Shown in pieces: positions 25,001-35,091 of a stretch of DNA of 64,000 bases (its first letter is position 1; every line of letters begins with the position of its first letter). The notes beneath the pieces are model-generated. The model saw only the letters and a list, made by a program, of their open reading frames with translations. It ran no database searches and was not told where the DNA came from. Both the position numbers and the translations under genes were made by a program. Source of the stretch: Haemonchus contortus (Eukaryota > Nematoda > Chromadorea > Rhabditida > Trichostrongylidae); NCBI GenBank assembly GCA_000469685.2, contig LS997565.1, positions 33,140,645 through 33,204,644 on the forward strand, read 5' to 3'.

Positions 25001-28000
25001 GAATTTTGAAAAGCTTCAAATAGTGAATTGATATTTGGATTAATCTAGAATTTTCCCAGTGTGCAAATGGTTTTGCCAAAATCGGGTCATCACCAGTCCC
25101 CGGTCACATCACCTATACACAGGCACAAGTTTTGGCTTTATGTCGATGAGTTCTGCACCGCTACTTCATTTCAACCACAATTACCTACTACAGATTACGA
25201 TTGACATTTCAATAAGTGATAACCGCATCACTTCGTGAATTCCCATCGCAACTATGTATTCCCTGACCGTCCGTCATGAATCTGCAACACTTCATCTCAC
25301 CTAATGCCCTTACGTACTATTCATCGCTCCACTACAGCCGTGAGATTACACAAATTCATTTCCCGTTCACAACTACTGTGCAAATATGGGATTACTAACT
25401 TTTCATGATTAGCAGAGGATGCAGCACAGTTTTCAAAAAAATCGAACATCTACATATTCAGAAAAGAAAAATGGCAGATGTTAATTATCAAAAGTAAACG
25501 AAGAATTATGTTGACAAGGGAGAAAGGCTCGACAGTTCTGATCCTACGTGCTTTCACTAGCAGGCACGTTATGACAGCCAGAGAAAATGTTGCTAAAAAA
25601 AACATACTGCGTAGTCCCGCCAAGTCGCATATTTACCCTTTTCCGCTCTTCCTTCCCCTATTTTCATGTGTTTAGACTATGTATAATGCAAATGGAAAGA
25701 GAAATTGAGCATCTGGGTTACTTGTTCCCCATTACCAATGTAATAACCATTAAAAATAAAAAAGAAAAAAACTAACTGCTTAGGTTCGACGAGGCCAGCG
25801 GACTCCTTTGCCGTTGTTTCTTTCTAAAACAGAAAAATAGAGAAACTATCAAATCAACAAGAGCAAAAATCTGACTGAAGACTACGTACGTTAGCAGCAG
25901 GTGGACGAGCAGGTTTGAGTCTTTTCGGAGGTGGAGGAGGTGGAGGAAGATCTTCCAGATTGCTGACTTTGGGGCGTCGCGGTGGTGGCGGTGGAGGAAC
26001 GTCTTTTAATGGAGGTAGTGGAGGTTGTGGTGGTGGCGGTGGAGGTGGGGGAGGTGGGACGAGAAGCTGCACCAACTCCGGGCTGAGAGTGAGACTCTTC
26101 TTGGAAGTGATTGTTTGTTGAAGAGGCTTTGGTGGAGGTGGAGGAGGAGGAAGAAGCGACAAGAATTGAGGACTTTTAGGAGAACTTTTAGATGAATTTG
26201 ACTCAGAGAATGTTTGCTCAAACCGCCTATATGCTTCTTCAGCAGCACCGGAGAGATCTGAAGGAAAGACAATTCTTTTTTTAACACCAACAACTAGGCA
26301 GTAGCAGATTCAATCTTACTACTCACCCGGCGCCCGGTCTAAACCTTGATGTTCTGAAATCCCTTCAGGTTGATCAACCCGAGGGGCAGCTCTGACGGGT
26401 TCGGGTGAACTTCTGTCTTCAGATCTACGCATTGTCTGCAGAAATTCGGACTGCTGATTCAAAATTGAATCCAAGAGATCGAGTCCTTCTGCTGTTTTTG
26501 ATCCACCGCTACTTGATTTCTTTACGTTACTAGGAGCGGCACCTACAACTGCAGTTCTTATTAAGGTGGTGTAATAATGATAGGTGTTAAGTTAGTCCAC
26601 CATGAAACTTGCACCACTACTATAAAAAATGCCAACTGAATCTCACCAGCAGAAGGTACAGAGGGTTTAGCACCCGTAGGTTTCCTCCGCAACTCCACTT
26701 CGCGTTCTTTGGATTTCTCCTTTACAATAGATCCAGCAGAAAACTTGGACGGGTCACTTTTCTTCAACTGTAAACATACTTTTACTAACCGACAGATTTG
26801 AATCGATGTTTTAATAACCGCTAAAAACAAATAAAAGAAGTATTAACAGAGTATTAACCTCAGCTAATCGCTCGGCCCATGCTTCCGTAATTGGCTTAGC
26901 CGTGCTCAACCGATCAGTCTTCGAAATACTCGAGATGGAGTTTCTGAAGGCGAAAAACAACGTAAGAAATTCTCATAATACGAGCAGAAAACTGCACTCA
27001 TGGGAGAAATGTTCAGAAACGTACTTCTTTTGCATATGTCGGTCATCATCGTCTTTTGGAGCAGAACTTTTTCTAGCTGTAACAGAAATTGTCAAATGCT
27101 TAAAGATACTGCTGTAGTCTCTTTGCAAATTATTACGTGGGATTTGGGGTTGTGTCCTACTCAGAACAAAAGTGAGTTGATCTATCTTTTTTTTGTAAAC
27201 GAAACGAAATCATAATCGAAGACGTCGTGAAATAAAAAACAGTTGCTTTCGAAGCATTAACCCCAAACTAGATTTAGGATTCAAAGTTTAAAAAATTTCA
27301 TTATAGGGGGTGGAGATAATTTTTACAACAATTTCAAAAGACGTGCTTACATGATAAAGCAGTTCCAAGCGCAGCAGCCGTGCAACCGGCACTAGAAGAC
27401 CTGAAATTAACTACCTTGGCAATGCCAGAGGAATTCCGACTGGAGCAAAGCCAAGAAAACAAACTTTCTAAGAACCCCGGAGTGCTTCTCAGACACTGGA
27501 GGCTTTTCGTCCGCACTAGAGTCGTAGACTAAAAAAGTTTTCCGCATCAAAAAACTGCCAAACCAATTCTGGAAGTTAAATTCAAAGCACTCACTGTCAC
27601 TATTCGTAAAGATTGGTGATGAAACAACATTATCAGAGTGCCTTTGGGGACGACTCTGCATTGTTGAGGTGGTTCCCGAAGTTTCTGCAAAAGAGATTGA
27701 GCCGACTTTTGGAAAACTAAGTCAGATGAGCTTTACCTGCACTAGTAGTTGCTTTAGGTGTGAACAACGACGGAAGAGGACGCTGAAAACTCCAAAGTGT
27801 CAGATTAGCCTTGTTCCATTTTCAAGCGAAAAATACCTACCACTTTTGGTAAAATTGATAGAATAGGCTTCATTATAGAGCAAGTCGGTGTTGGTTCAAC
27901 AGCGGAACACTGAAAGTAGAAAAAAATAGATTCGAGAAAAAGGGAACTAAGTGTGAGGATTTGTTACTCACCGCAATTTCTTCCTTTGAAGGCTTTATAT

Positions 28001-29947
28001 CTACAGGTGATTGTGGAGCCTCATCATTTAAATGGCTAGTGCTCTCACATGAAACTGTAACGTCTTTATTTGGAACTGCAACATCTTCCCCGGCAGAAGC
28101 TCTTTGCCTAGGCTTGCGTGTGCGGGCTGCTGTAATTATTCAATATTTATACTTCAGAATTGATCGAGTCACCAAATGAGCAAAAGTACCTGGAGTTTCA
28201 CTCGACGAATCCGACTTTTTCCCAGAGAGATTCAGCCTCAACCTTTTGCCCTTAGCTGACGGGGTTGTTTCAGATGTCGAGGTCTGAAAAGATGTGAAGG
28301 ACAGATTGCTACAATTGGTAAAATGCAAGAAACAACAGGAAATAAATAATCACATAATTCAAGTGGATATCACCTTTCGTTTCCCTTTTCTCTTTGTAGT
28401 AAGAGTTTGCGGCTCTGTAACAGCCGAGACCTAAAAAGAACTTTCATTTCATCTCTTTCCGCTGCACTAACTGCCTTCTCAGCATCGAGGCATGCACTTC
28501 TTGAGCCATGCTATAGGTTTCAACCATTTCGTAAAAAAATGGTTAGATAAAGGTGGGAATTCAGTTGTCAACTACTCTCAAGGGCGGCGGCCAATAGCGT
28601 TGAACTAATACAGAAGGGCAATAATCAAGATGACTAATGAAAAGAAGATTTGTATAGAATCAAACTCACAGGTCTACTATCACCAGATTCTGCACCACCT
28701 TGGAGGGGCGAGCTCGAATCAACATTCTGAGATTCATTAGAGTTGTCTTTCGCGATAACAGAAAATTCACTGGAACTACACGGCTCCTCTTTTTTCACAA
28801 TTCCATTGATATCGTCTAATAATCTGTCGATAAGATCCTGCCGTATGCCTACACGACTCAATCCTCTTCTCGTCAGTTCCTGCAAAAAGAAAAATATGCG
28901 AGACAATGTTATAAATTAGGATGAATGTGTGCAAGGCTGTATAATAGGCTATTTGGCAGGCTGTGTTAGCGCACATACAAGGAAAATTCAGAGCGTGGAC
29001 TTAACATAGAAGGAGCTCAAACTCTGAGAATGTCTGACCATAAAAATGCGGCTTCGTAGTAAGTAGTCACTAAAGTGAATCAGTCTCGTGAGATGACTGA
29101 TTAATGTAATTGGTGCCCATGAGTTCGAAAAAAAATCATAGAAAATCACATTTTCACAGCCAAAGGGCAAGCGCACCTAAAAAGGGACCCTTTTTTGAAA
29201 ACTCAAAGCCTATACAAGGCCGGCCTGGAGCAGTGCTCAGCGTTGGATAACTGTCGCCGTTCCTTAGAAACTAAGCGCTGGAGCAAATAAAGTCATTCAA
29301 CACATTCGGAAATGTCTCGATATAAGAAGAGAAAAGAAAAATCAACCACAAGTGCGATTTAAAAAACTTCAACCATTCAAGCAGGATCCTTCTAAAAATG
29401 AGCGTGTTAGAGCGTATACGGACGGTCCGAATACAAAACGAATCTCGAATTCTGCGGACATAGTCTAGTATCTTTTGTAAAATGAAGTTCAGACTACAGT
29501 GGCGGGTCTGTTATTCTGATTACAGACGCATAACTTGAATGAAATTAAGCCCGAGTGACTCTATCGCGGCCAATCTATTTCCACGACCCACCACGACATA
29601 CGATTTTGCCCTCAATAGGCCAATGGGAGAGAACGAGAAGGAAATTGCACAATGGAAATCAGCTCTGGAAAATAGAAGGCTCCGCGTGGAATCACAAAAA
29701 GTGTGAAAAAGCTCGAAAATCCATAACTTTGTGACCATAAGCTTATACTTTGCAACATTACTAGAACATCCAATAGGGGATTCATAGAGACGACCAAAAA
29801 GAAAGATGAAACATATGATAAGCTCGTAACGAGGAAAATTCATTCACAGACCTGCTTTAGCCTTGTGTCCGACCAGAGGAATATAGTAGAAGGTGACAAT
29901 ATCGAATCATCTCCTCTCGCACAGCTACGTCGCGGTCGGGACGACAT
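13006..29947 (-). CDS. HNRNPU: hnRNP U/SAF-A-type protein: SAP, SPRY and P-loop domains with long polyproline insert
   Basis: I traced 43 exons in phase from ATG (29945-29947) to TGA (13006-13008), about 4,980 nt and 1,659 aa. Family role: nuclear matrix-associated protein binding scaffold DNA and RNA, acting in chromatin organisation and RNA processing. Domain order is the hnRNP U order: SAP (about residues 22-60), low-complexity region, SPRY (about 970-1160), P-loop kinase-like domain (about 1196-1370). Exon coordinates are given in the block entries below. Vertebrate members are about 750-850 aa. The extra length here is a roughly 900-residue N-terminal half with a polyproline segment and acidic stretches. 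The usual RGG C terminus is replaced by a Pro-rich tail. Phase agrees across every junction and the total is a multiple of three, which argues for one gene rather than two. Weaker points: the 27401-27464 intron, the 17611-18121 junction and the E34 acceptor. Confidence 0.85.
13031..13102 (-). repeat. 15-bp tandem repeat inside the last hnRNP U-like exon
   Basis: About four and a half copies of GGAACRTTCGKTGGA (plus strand), read on the coding strand as PPPNV/PPTNV. The period is a multiple of three, so copy-number change keeps the frame. Confidence 0.85.
15284..15335 (+). repeat. Fragment of the dispersed ~0.55-kb repeat tail
   Basis: TAGGGAAAGATATTAGAAACC and the following TTTTTGTCGTAAAC resemble the 3' tail of the copy at 3530-4110. 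It lies in an intron of the hnRNP U-like gene. Confidence 0.4.
18345..18430 (-). repeat. SINE fragment
   Basis: The part around TGCGTATGTGGCCTCTAC and CAGTGCTTTATATTC aligns with the body of the SINE copies at 60535-60760 and 61262-61525. The tRNA-like head is missing. Confidence 0.5.
18907..20187 (-). other. hnRNP U-like gene, exons 31-35: P-loop kinase-like domain
   Basis: Exons 20077-20187, 19728-19807, 19564-19675, 19059-19176 and 18907-19006. Walker A motif is VGLPSVGKTTWV, where the usual family form is GLPGxGKTTW. Downstream blocks also match: HIGRWDMVLGLVGKARNRLL, AARRRRNYILDFTNCDPDT, LALFEGFFRQ, IVPSDEVMQQR, and VVSEFLESVIYVDP. The invariant Lys and Thr are kept, so nucleotide binding is plausible. 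In the family this domain binds ATP and supports oligomerisation on RNA. Confidence 0.85.
20232..20271 (+). repeat. G-run, possible G-quadruplex
   Basis: About 40 bases of almost pure G with single A interruptions (runs of 7, 12, 8 and shorter) in an intron between the SPRY and P-loop exons. On the transcribed RNA (minus strand) it is a C-run. Confidence 0.8.
20540..22028 (-). other. hnRNP U-like gene, exons 23-30: SPRY domain
   Basis: Exons 21880-22028, 21707-21797, 21391-21517, 21264-21330, 21107-21202, 20926-21042, 20698-20870 and 20540-20639. Recognisable hnRNP U SPRY blocks: YNGDLHLK, LALIWGGVRSTHGIF, ITELLPTRHLPFDELDPNDI, VGFSF, DSFGVGDVVTAEL, ISFWKNSECMGVAF, YPHICVKNCRVSVNFG. An Asp/Ser/Asn-rich insertion (exon 26) interrupts the early strands. 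The donor of exon 25 is CG then GTGGGT; the neighbouring GTACAG donor would break the frame. Confidence 0.85.
22424..23022. mobile_element. piggyBac-like MITE, ~0.6 kb, TTAA target
   Basis: The element is bounded by TTAA on both sides. The left end CCCATTGGCGACCGCG and the right end CGCGGCCGTCAATGGG are inverted repeats with two mismatches. Just inside are two near-identical palindromes, GTGGCCCGCTGGCGGGCCAC (about 22499) and GTGGCCCGTATACGGGCCAC (about 22984). TTAA duplication with CCC ends is the piggyBac signature. I see no transposase, so it is non-autonomous. It lies in the intron between exons 22 and 23 of the hnRNP U-like gene. Confidence 0.82.
23672..24954 (-). other. hnRNP U-like gene, exons 17-22: acidic region
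   Basis: Exons 24914-24954, 24750-24850, 24441-24602, 24289-24375, 23847-24217 and 23672-23751. Exon 21 is strongly acidic (DEDVDEGEITDDSDSE, then DSDDDSEFDEG) followed by a basic RRTRKR. An acidic stretch before SPRY is typical of hnRNP U, although here it is longer. Confidence 0.75.
25777..26257 (-). other. hnRNP U-like gene, exons 15-16: polyproline exon
   Basis: Exon 15 (25890-26257) encodes runs of 6 to 10 prolines: LLPPPPPPPKP, VPPPPPPPPPPQPP, DVPPPPPPRRP and LPPPPPPPKR. They resemble profilin, SH3 or WW ligands. Exon 16 is 25777-25823. On the plus strand this appears as GGTGGAGGA-type repeats. A long polyproline insert is not part of the usual hnRNP U architecture. Confidence 0.75.
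26327..28430 (-). other. hnRNP U-like gene, exons 3-14: disordered N-terminal region
   Basis: Exons: 28374-28430, 28190-28283, 27972-28129, 27841-27909, 27737-27782, 27595-27684, 27465-27528, 27351-27400, 27025-27076, 26859-26943, 26647-26767 and 26327-26542. Many are under 100 nt. They encode Ser/Thr/Pro/Lys-rich sequence with basic clusters such as KRKGKRK and GKRLRL, possible nuclear localisation signals. Exon 14 has a more ordered-looking LDLLDSILNQQSEFLQTM. No family resemblance was seen. Phase is the main support. Confidence 0.65.
28670..29947 (-). other. hnRNP U-like gene, exons 1-2: start codon and SAP domain
   Basis: Exon 1 is 29852-29947 (32 codons) and exon 2 is 28670-28879 (70 codons). 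The SAP helix-turn-helix spans the junction: WSDTRLKQ, then ELTRRGLSRVGIRQDLIDRL. SAP modules bind AT-rich scaffold-attachment DNA. I chose this ATG because the exon runs open to a donor in the right phase and supplies the first SAP helix, which no nearer sequence does. Confidence 0.8.
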
Positions 29948-31300
29948 TTATAAGGAGGTGACCAAATGACAGATCAAAATAAGAAAATAGGTGGTGAAAT
30001 CTACGGAGTTCACCGAAATTTTTCCAATCCTGAAACAAGGACGCGAAACTGAGCAAGATCTGAATCGGTTTTTCCTATATAGTCCTTCAAAAAATTCAAA
30101 AAAAGAGGTAGTTCTTTCAGTGGGTAACCATGTCTAGTGATACAATAGATTCACTGAAAGCTACACTCAATCTAGCTTCCTCATGTATAAGCCCAAAAAA
30201 TTCACGAAACAAACCAAATTTCACGACACAACCAGAAAAAAAAACTTCGAAATATTTTTAGTCTGAAACTAGCAATCCCTGGGCGACTTTTTCACCCTTA
30301 CAGCAAACCACAACTCGAACTCCAAAAGATTACAAACACATGTTATCAAAGCTGTCCAAATAAATGAGTTATTTTTATCCAAATCAATAAATTAGTCTCG
30401 CGATCCTGAGCAGTTATTTGAATAAAAACGGCAGCTTCTCGTTACTAATTTGACTTTCTGCCAGAAAAAACTCCTTTCAGCAAAGGGGAACGATTTTGAA
30501 TGAAAACAGAGATGAATTTCACATGAAAAGATCAAGGAAAGTGGAGCAGACGAGTTCGTAAAGACCCACCACTACCAAAAAAATTACTGCACGCGACCTG
30601 CGTGCGGTTGCGGCGCGTTAACGCTATTGGAGCGAGATATTAAATAAGGTATAACAAATTGGAATTAGTGGAGCTTGTTAAATTATGTGAAAAACGTAAC
30701 CATGTGACGATGAATAGAATGAAGAAAAAGATGTCTCGTCTCGCCTCTTCACCAGACGAACCACCATTTCCACGTTGCCCTGAGGCTCATCAGTGGTTTG
30801 GGGTCACTGGACAAAGGAACGGGTGAAATGCATTGTTCAATACAGTTAAACAAAATACACATGAAGAATTTCTGCTCTGTACCACATTGATGTAATTAAC
30901 AAGGTATTTCCCCAGAAAGTTGAAGATAATGTGTAATTCTTGAGCTAAAGGTTTGGTACTACTGTTATGAGCACCCATTATGAATCTGAATTTGACAGGA
31001 TTTTCATGTTACTTCGGAAGCGAATAAACAATTGGTAAATCCGCCTTTGGAGTTACATTGAGGTTACTGGTGCAGAGAAATTTGTCTTTTACTATCAATG
31101 AGGACTTATGGCACGATTTACCCTTTACTGCCCCATTTTGTCGAGAATGGGCTGGATTTCTATCGAATATTTTTTCAGCAAAGTGAAACCGACTAGAAAC
31201 TTGTTCAGAGGGGTAATTGGACTCGTAGAACACGGATGTCGCACCCACTCGTCATAAAAATGCCTGGCGCCCCGCTACGCTTTTTCTGCGCGACATTCAT
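29948..31300. other. Upstream region of the hnRNP U-like gene
   Basis: Promoter and 5' UTR of the minus-strand gene should lie just above 29947. I see no recognisable exon, RNA gene or element. Around 30600 there is a short GC-rich patch (GCGTGCGGTTGCGGCGCG). Confidence 0.5.
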
Positions 31301-32457
31301 ATGGGATGCCGATAGAGTGCGCGCCAAAACCGATAGCGTGTTGTGCCTAGCGCTCGCGCCTGTGGCGGGTAAATAGTACACTGCATGAGTTTATACGCAT
31401 TATTAGTATTCTCATAGATATATGTATTAGGTTGGCAAATAAATCCTGCGACAAAAAACTTGAAGCGTTGAAAATTTGTATCAACAGTGTGAACACGGTA
31501 GCAAGAGTGATAAACTTGTAGGACATTCCTCAGGTAATCAACACATAAGTAAATAAGGGCACGCGTTCGGGCTTTAGCTGCATTACGGTCAATGAATGGA
31601 CAACACCCGATTCGTACCATCACCTTCTACTAAGCACACTAAGGGAAAAACGCGGGTATAGCGGCTCGAAATATCAGCATTCTTTTCGATGCTAGCGCTG
31701 CTCACCGATCGACGGTCAACAATCGGTTGGATCACTTCGCTGCAGGAGATACTAGCCTTTGGAGTAACGCAAGCATCTCCCCTTAATTTGATGGAGGTTG
31801 AAGGAATCCATCCACTATGAGTTGCTAAACGCAGACTAGATGGACACAGCTATCCCTTGCCCCTATGATCTCCTTTGTATGGCCAACGGGATTAGAGAAG
31901 GACGATCAAACCTTAAATCAGGTCCCTACAGAGGGACAACGCACGTCGAAAATTCGCTTTAGACCCTAGTCAAAATCCACCGATCCAGCTTGGTTCCAGG
32001 TTACTCATCAGTCGTATTCCCGGAGTGTTCCCCTTTTTAACTACCTTGTGCTCCGTCTTTTTGAGCATTCCGTTGTGGAAAAGAAATTCGTAACTCAATG
32101 TGATCCAAAAACGGCAGTCTCTTAGTTCTTCGAGTCACAACTCCCTAACTCCTGAAGAGATGGCATCAGTGATTGGCTCAATGGATAAACGAAGGTTGTT
32201 GACGTCTTCGGTAAATATTTTTCCGAAAATTGATTGATATGAAGAAATTTAGAAATGGTTTAAAAAAGGTCTTCATTTTGTCGCAGGACTTATTTGTCAA
32301 CCTAATATCATCAAGCGCATTATCCGTAATTCCCATTTCTTTCATTATGATGCTCAAATAAATTTTTTCACCAATCATACCGTAAATATTTCCCGCTTTA
32401 TCCAATGGACAGATGACAAACTTATTCTGATACTGTTCAACTACATTCAACTACATC
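31300..32457 (-). pseudogene. Penelope-like retroelement fragment, split by a mariner-type insertion
   Basis: On the minus strand 32450-32305 encodes KFVICPLDKAGNIYG and YLSIIMKEMGI, resembling the N-terminal block of Penelope-like reverse transcriptases (family pattern roughly KFVxxPxDKAxNNF...KEL). The frame runs straight into the mariner inverted repeat. It resumes on the far side (below 31427) as YENTNNAYKLM if the insertion and one TA are ignored. Only a small part of the ORF remains. Assignment to Penelope is by resemblance only. Confidence 0.5.
31427..32304. mobile_element. mariner-type element, 878 bp, decayed or non-autonomous
   Basis: The left end begins TTAGGTTGGCAAATAAATCC. The right end, reverse-complemented, begins TTAGGTTGACAAATAAGTCC. 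They match at about 25 of 27 positions counting the flanking TA, and both ends are flanked by TA, the Tc1/mariner target duplication. TTAGGTTGGCAAATAA is close to mariner terminal repeats. No intact transposase frame is present; full-length elements are about 1.3 kb, so this is a deletion derivative or MITE. Confidence 0.8.
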
Positions 32458-32462
32458 AACCC

Positions 32463-32603
32463 AGTTCGTGTGTGTGAACAGGAGACGAGGGGGAGAATGA
32501 TTTATTGCTCACCATCATCCTTTTTATACTCTCTCTAATAATCAGTCTACTATTTCCCTCACTTCTTCATTCTTCACTTCCTCACGTGACCAACCCCTCT
32601 ACA
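32463..32603 (-). repeat. 3' LTR of the Ty3-type element (141 bp)
   Basis: In element orientation it starts TGTAGAGGGG and ends CACACGAACT. It matches the 5' LTR except for a roughly 50-bp tandem duplication present only in the other copy. Confidence 0.85.
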
Positions 32604-32613
32604 CCTCCCCCTA
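32604..32613 (-). other. Polypurine tract of the Ty3-type element
   Basis: TAGGGGGAGG on the minus strand sits immediately before the LTR start TGTAGAGG, where plus-strand DNA synthesis is primed. Confidence 0.75.
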
Positions 32614-32779
32614 GTGACCCCTACGATCGCTACTTGTACCAAGAGCCTACCCTATGGTGTGAGGGGTTCAACCTTCTGTCATCTCCTCCTCACCCACTGT
32701 TCTGCTTGCACCAACAGTATTTCAAACATTTTTATTATTTATATCAAACACCACCCCTCACTGAGGATCATTTCCCATG

Positions 32780-33184
32780 GCCTCACGGCCCGTATCCGCG
32801 CTTCGCGATCGTCGCCGCACCGACCGACCGCGGCTTCTTGCTTGCTTCTTGGCGATCAACTGTGGCTCCTCGAACGTCTTCTTGACGGGCGGCTGCGGCT
32901 TCTTACTTCTCTTCTTGAAGATCGGCCGTAACTTCTTCTGCGGAGGTCCCGCTGGATGCCCTTCAGCGCCGCCCACAGTGCTCTGCCACGTCGCTGCGGA
33001 CGACGCCTCGGCTTCTTCGCCGCCGCCACTTGTGGTCCCGACGGGGCCCACACCACCGGCGCCACCGCGGAGCGAAAATTCGGGGGCTCGCCTGCGGGCT
33101 CGAGCCGCCCACCCCCCCCCCCCCCCCCCCCTCCCCGACGAGAATAGGTAGTTGGGCTGGCGACAACATAATTAAGGTGCACAC
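32780..33184 (-). other. GC-rich tail of the Ty3-type element with a C-run
   Basis: Downstream of integrase, the minus strand reads Arg/Lys/Pro-rich in overlapping frames (for example KKRSKKPQPPVKK and RRRSRSAD). It contains an uninterrupted C-run (about 33114-33131, plus strand). It could be a decayed third ORF or a variable pol tail; I cannot choose. Confidence 0.4.
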
Positions 33185-33219
33185 TCCTTCCGCCCTCTTT
33201 TATAGGTCCCTGCAAGCTA

Positions 33220-34180
33220 TCACTGTTTTTGTTTACATTCTGCAACCCTATCCTCCTCATCGTACTTCCTACGCTTCCCATTCTCTCTATAATCCCTCAT
33301 TCTAGCGGTTTCCTGCCACTTACGTTTGGATCGTCGCAACCTCGTCCCTTCGGTACGTTCCTCTTTCCTCTTAGGGACCCTACTTTCCATCCTTCTCAGC
33401 AAATCCACGTCTGCCATCTCCCACGGAATCACCCTTTCCTTCATTTGATCAGCATGGATTTTCTTCACTCCCATGCCGAAATAAACTTCGTACACACTTG
33501 ACAGGGTACACAGGACTCTAACCACAATCCCGGGTATCCATCGGTCTCCGAACCCGGTGTAATTCCTTATGAATACCTCCTGTCCTACCACAAAAGTTCG
33601 CTCTTTTTTCCCTTGATCATAAGTTTTTTTCAGTCGCTCTTGATACTTGTTGGCGGACAGTTTCCTTGTTTCCATTCTAACTATTGTATATCCAGGGTGG
33701 TTCGCAATGGTCGCCCCATGAGCATTTCTGCCGGTGCTTTTCCCGTCGCCGCATGGGGTGTTACCCTGTACTCAAAGAGCAAGTCCAGTACTGCGTTTTC
33801 TAGTGTTTTATTGGAACGCAACCCTTTATACAAGATATTTTTAAACGTCTGGACAAAACGCTCTGCTTCCCCATTCGAATTAGGGTGATGAGGCGGCGGA
33901 AATATTTGCTGTCTCCCCTTTTTTCACAGTATTCCCGGAACTCTGCCGAAGTAAACGGAGGGCCGTTATCCGAAACCAACTGTTCGGGTTGTCCATTCCT
34001 ACTAAATATCTCCTTCAGCTTTAGTATCCTTTTTTCCGCCGTGGTGGCCCCATCTTGACCACTTCAGGCCACTTGGATTTCGCATCCACCACCACCAACC
34101 ATTTGTCTCCGCCACTCGCCCCACAGAAGTCTATGTGCAGTCTCTGAGCGTAACCGACAGAAGCCGGGGGGCGCGCAAAC
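33220..34180 (-). pseudogene. Integrase of the Ty3-type element, frameshifted
   Basis: In order on the minus strand: YAQRLHIDFCGASGGDKW (first catalytic Asp), VVDAKSKWPEV, QLVSDNGPPFTSAEF (second Asp), HHPNSNGEAERFVQTFK (catalytic Glu), MLMGRPLRT, then VGQEVFIRNY and RWIPGIVV, the C-terminal DNA-binding barrel. The DDE triad is present, but the reading frame shifts more than once (a TAG follows GRPLRTTLDIQ), so no continuous protein is made. The last part, 33220-33675, is a 151-codon open frame. Confidence 0.8.
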
Positions 34181-34375
34181 GAAGGATCAAAAGGGAAGGC
34201 CGAGCAGAAGCCCAGCTCGGAAAGGTATGAGATGCAGGGTTTGCGGAGCGTTTGGCCATGCCGGTTATGAGTGTTTCAGGAAGAAGAAGGCATACTGCAA
34301 TGTATGCAGGAATAGAGGCCACCTGGCAATGACGTGCTGGAAGAACCCCAGGACGGGCCAAAAAGTCGTCAAGGT
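34180..34375 (+). pseudogene. Inverted gag segment with two CCHC zinc knuckles
   Basis: On the plus strand, opposite to the rest of the element: a basic linker (RPSRSPARKGM) then CRVCGAFGHAGYEC and CNVCRNRGHLAMTC, two CX2CX4HX4C knuckles, typical of gag C termini. Minus-strand gag stops making sense at 34378 and integrase resumes near 34180, so this segment is flipped in place. Confidence 0.8.
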
Positions 34376-34377
34376 TA

Positions 34378-35073
34378 CGCTCATCTTTCCGTGTTCTTAC
34401 CGGGGCCACTCCAACCAGCTGAACTTGCAGCGGCCCTTCCTTAAAGTGTGGAGCATTCACTCCTACACGTTTGAAAGCTTCCGCCTGCTCGAGCGCCTTC
34501 GAGGATAGCTGTTCCTTCTTTAAAAGGCGCTTCCTCGTCTCCATAGAAAGTAACCCACCGATGAAGACCATCGTCACTACTGCATCCCGATGATCCTTGA
34601 TTTCTTCGAATAACAGTAATCGCCGCTTTCTGGAGCTCACCGTAATACTCATGCAGCGACTGTCCTTGCTTCTGTGTCTTCGACATTAGCCCGAATCGTT
34701 CTGCCAATACCAGCTTTTTCGGCTGGTAATGCTGCTCCATCGCTGCCCGTAGACCCTTCAATGGTACTTCCTCCAATTCGCGTCCCTGCAGGAGTGACTC
34801 CAGCAACTCGTAATTCGAGTTACCCACTTCCTGCAGAAATATAAGCCGCTGATCCCCCTCTTCTGTTACTTCCCTCAACACGAGGAAAATGGCGAACAGC
34901 TTCCACCAGGTCCGTCGCGATGTCCCCGGGACATAAGGCCCCGGGGCTCGACCTCGGTACACCTCAGTACCGGGATCTCCCATCGTGGCTCTTCCGGTGG
35001 CGCTGTTGCCGGTTTCCATCTTCACTCCTTGTGCTGGTCCTTGTCCTCGGCCTCGTCCTTGTGCTGCTTCCAT
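34378..35073 (-). pseudogene. Gag of the Ty3-type element (capsid part), frameshifted
   Basis: From the ATG at 35073: a Gly/Arg/Pro-rich N terminus, then capsid-like helices (LLESLLQGRELEEVPL, LVLAERFGLMSKTQKQGQS, LHEYYGELQKAA). After one frame change it continues as VTMVFIGGLLSMETRKRLL and ends near VAPVRTRKDE. This layout matches nematode Ty3-like gag proteins ahead of their zinc knuckles. Confidence 0.7.
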
Positions 35074-35091
35074 CGCGTTCGGCTGATCGCC

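Noticed and set aside
25915..26121. Plus-strand glycine-rich protein
   Set aside because: It is the complement of the polyproline exon of the hnRNP U-like gene.
27407..27464. Reading through 27401-27464 as coding in the hnRNP U-like gene
   Set aside because: The frame meets a stop just beyond; treating it as a 64-base intron keeps phase with both neighbours.
32777..33151. Plus-strand Pro/Cys-rich ORFs in the GC-rich block
   Set aside because: They are antisense shadows of the Ty3-type element's tail, driven by the C-run and GC bias.
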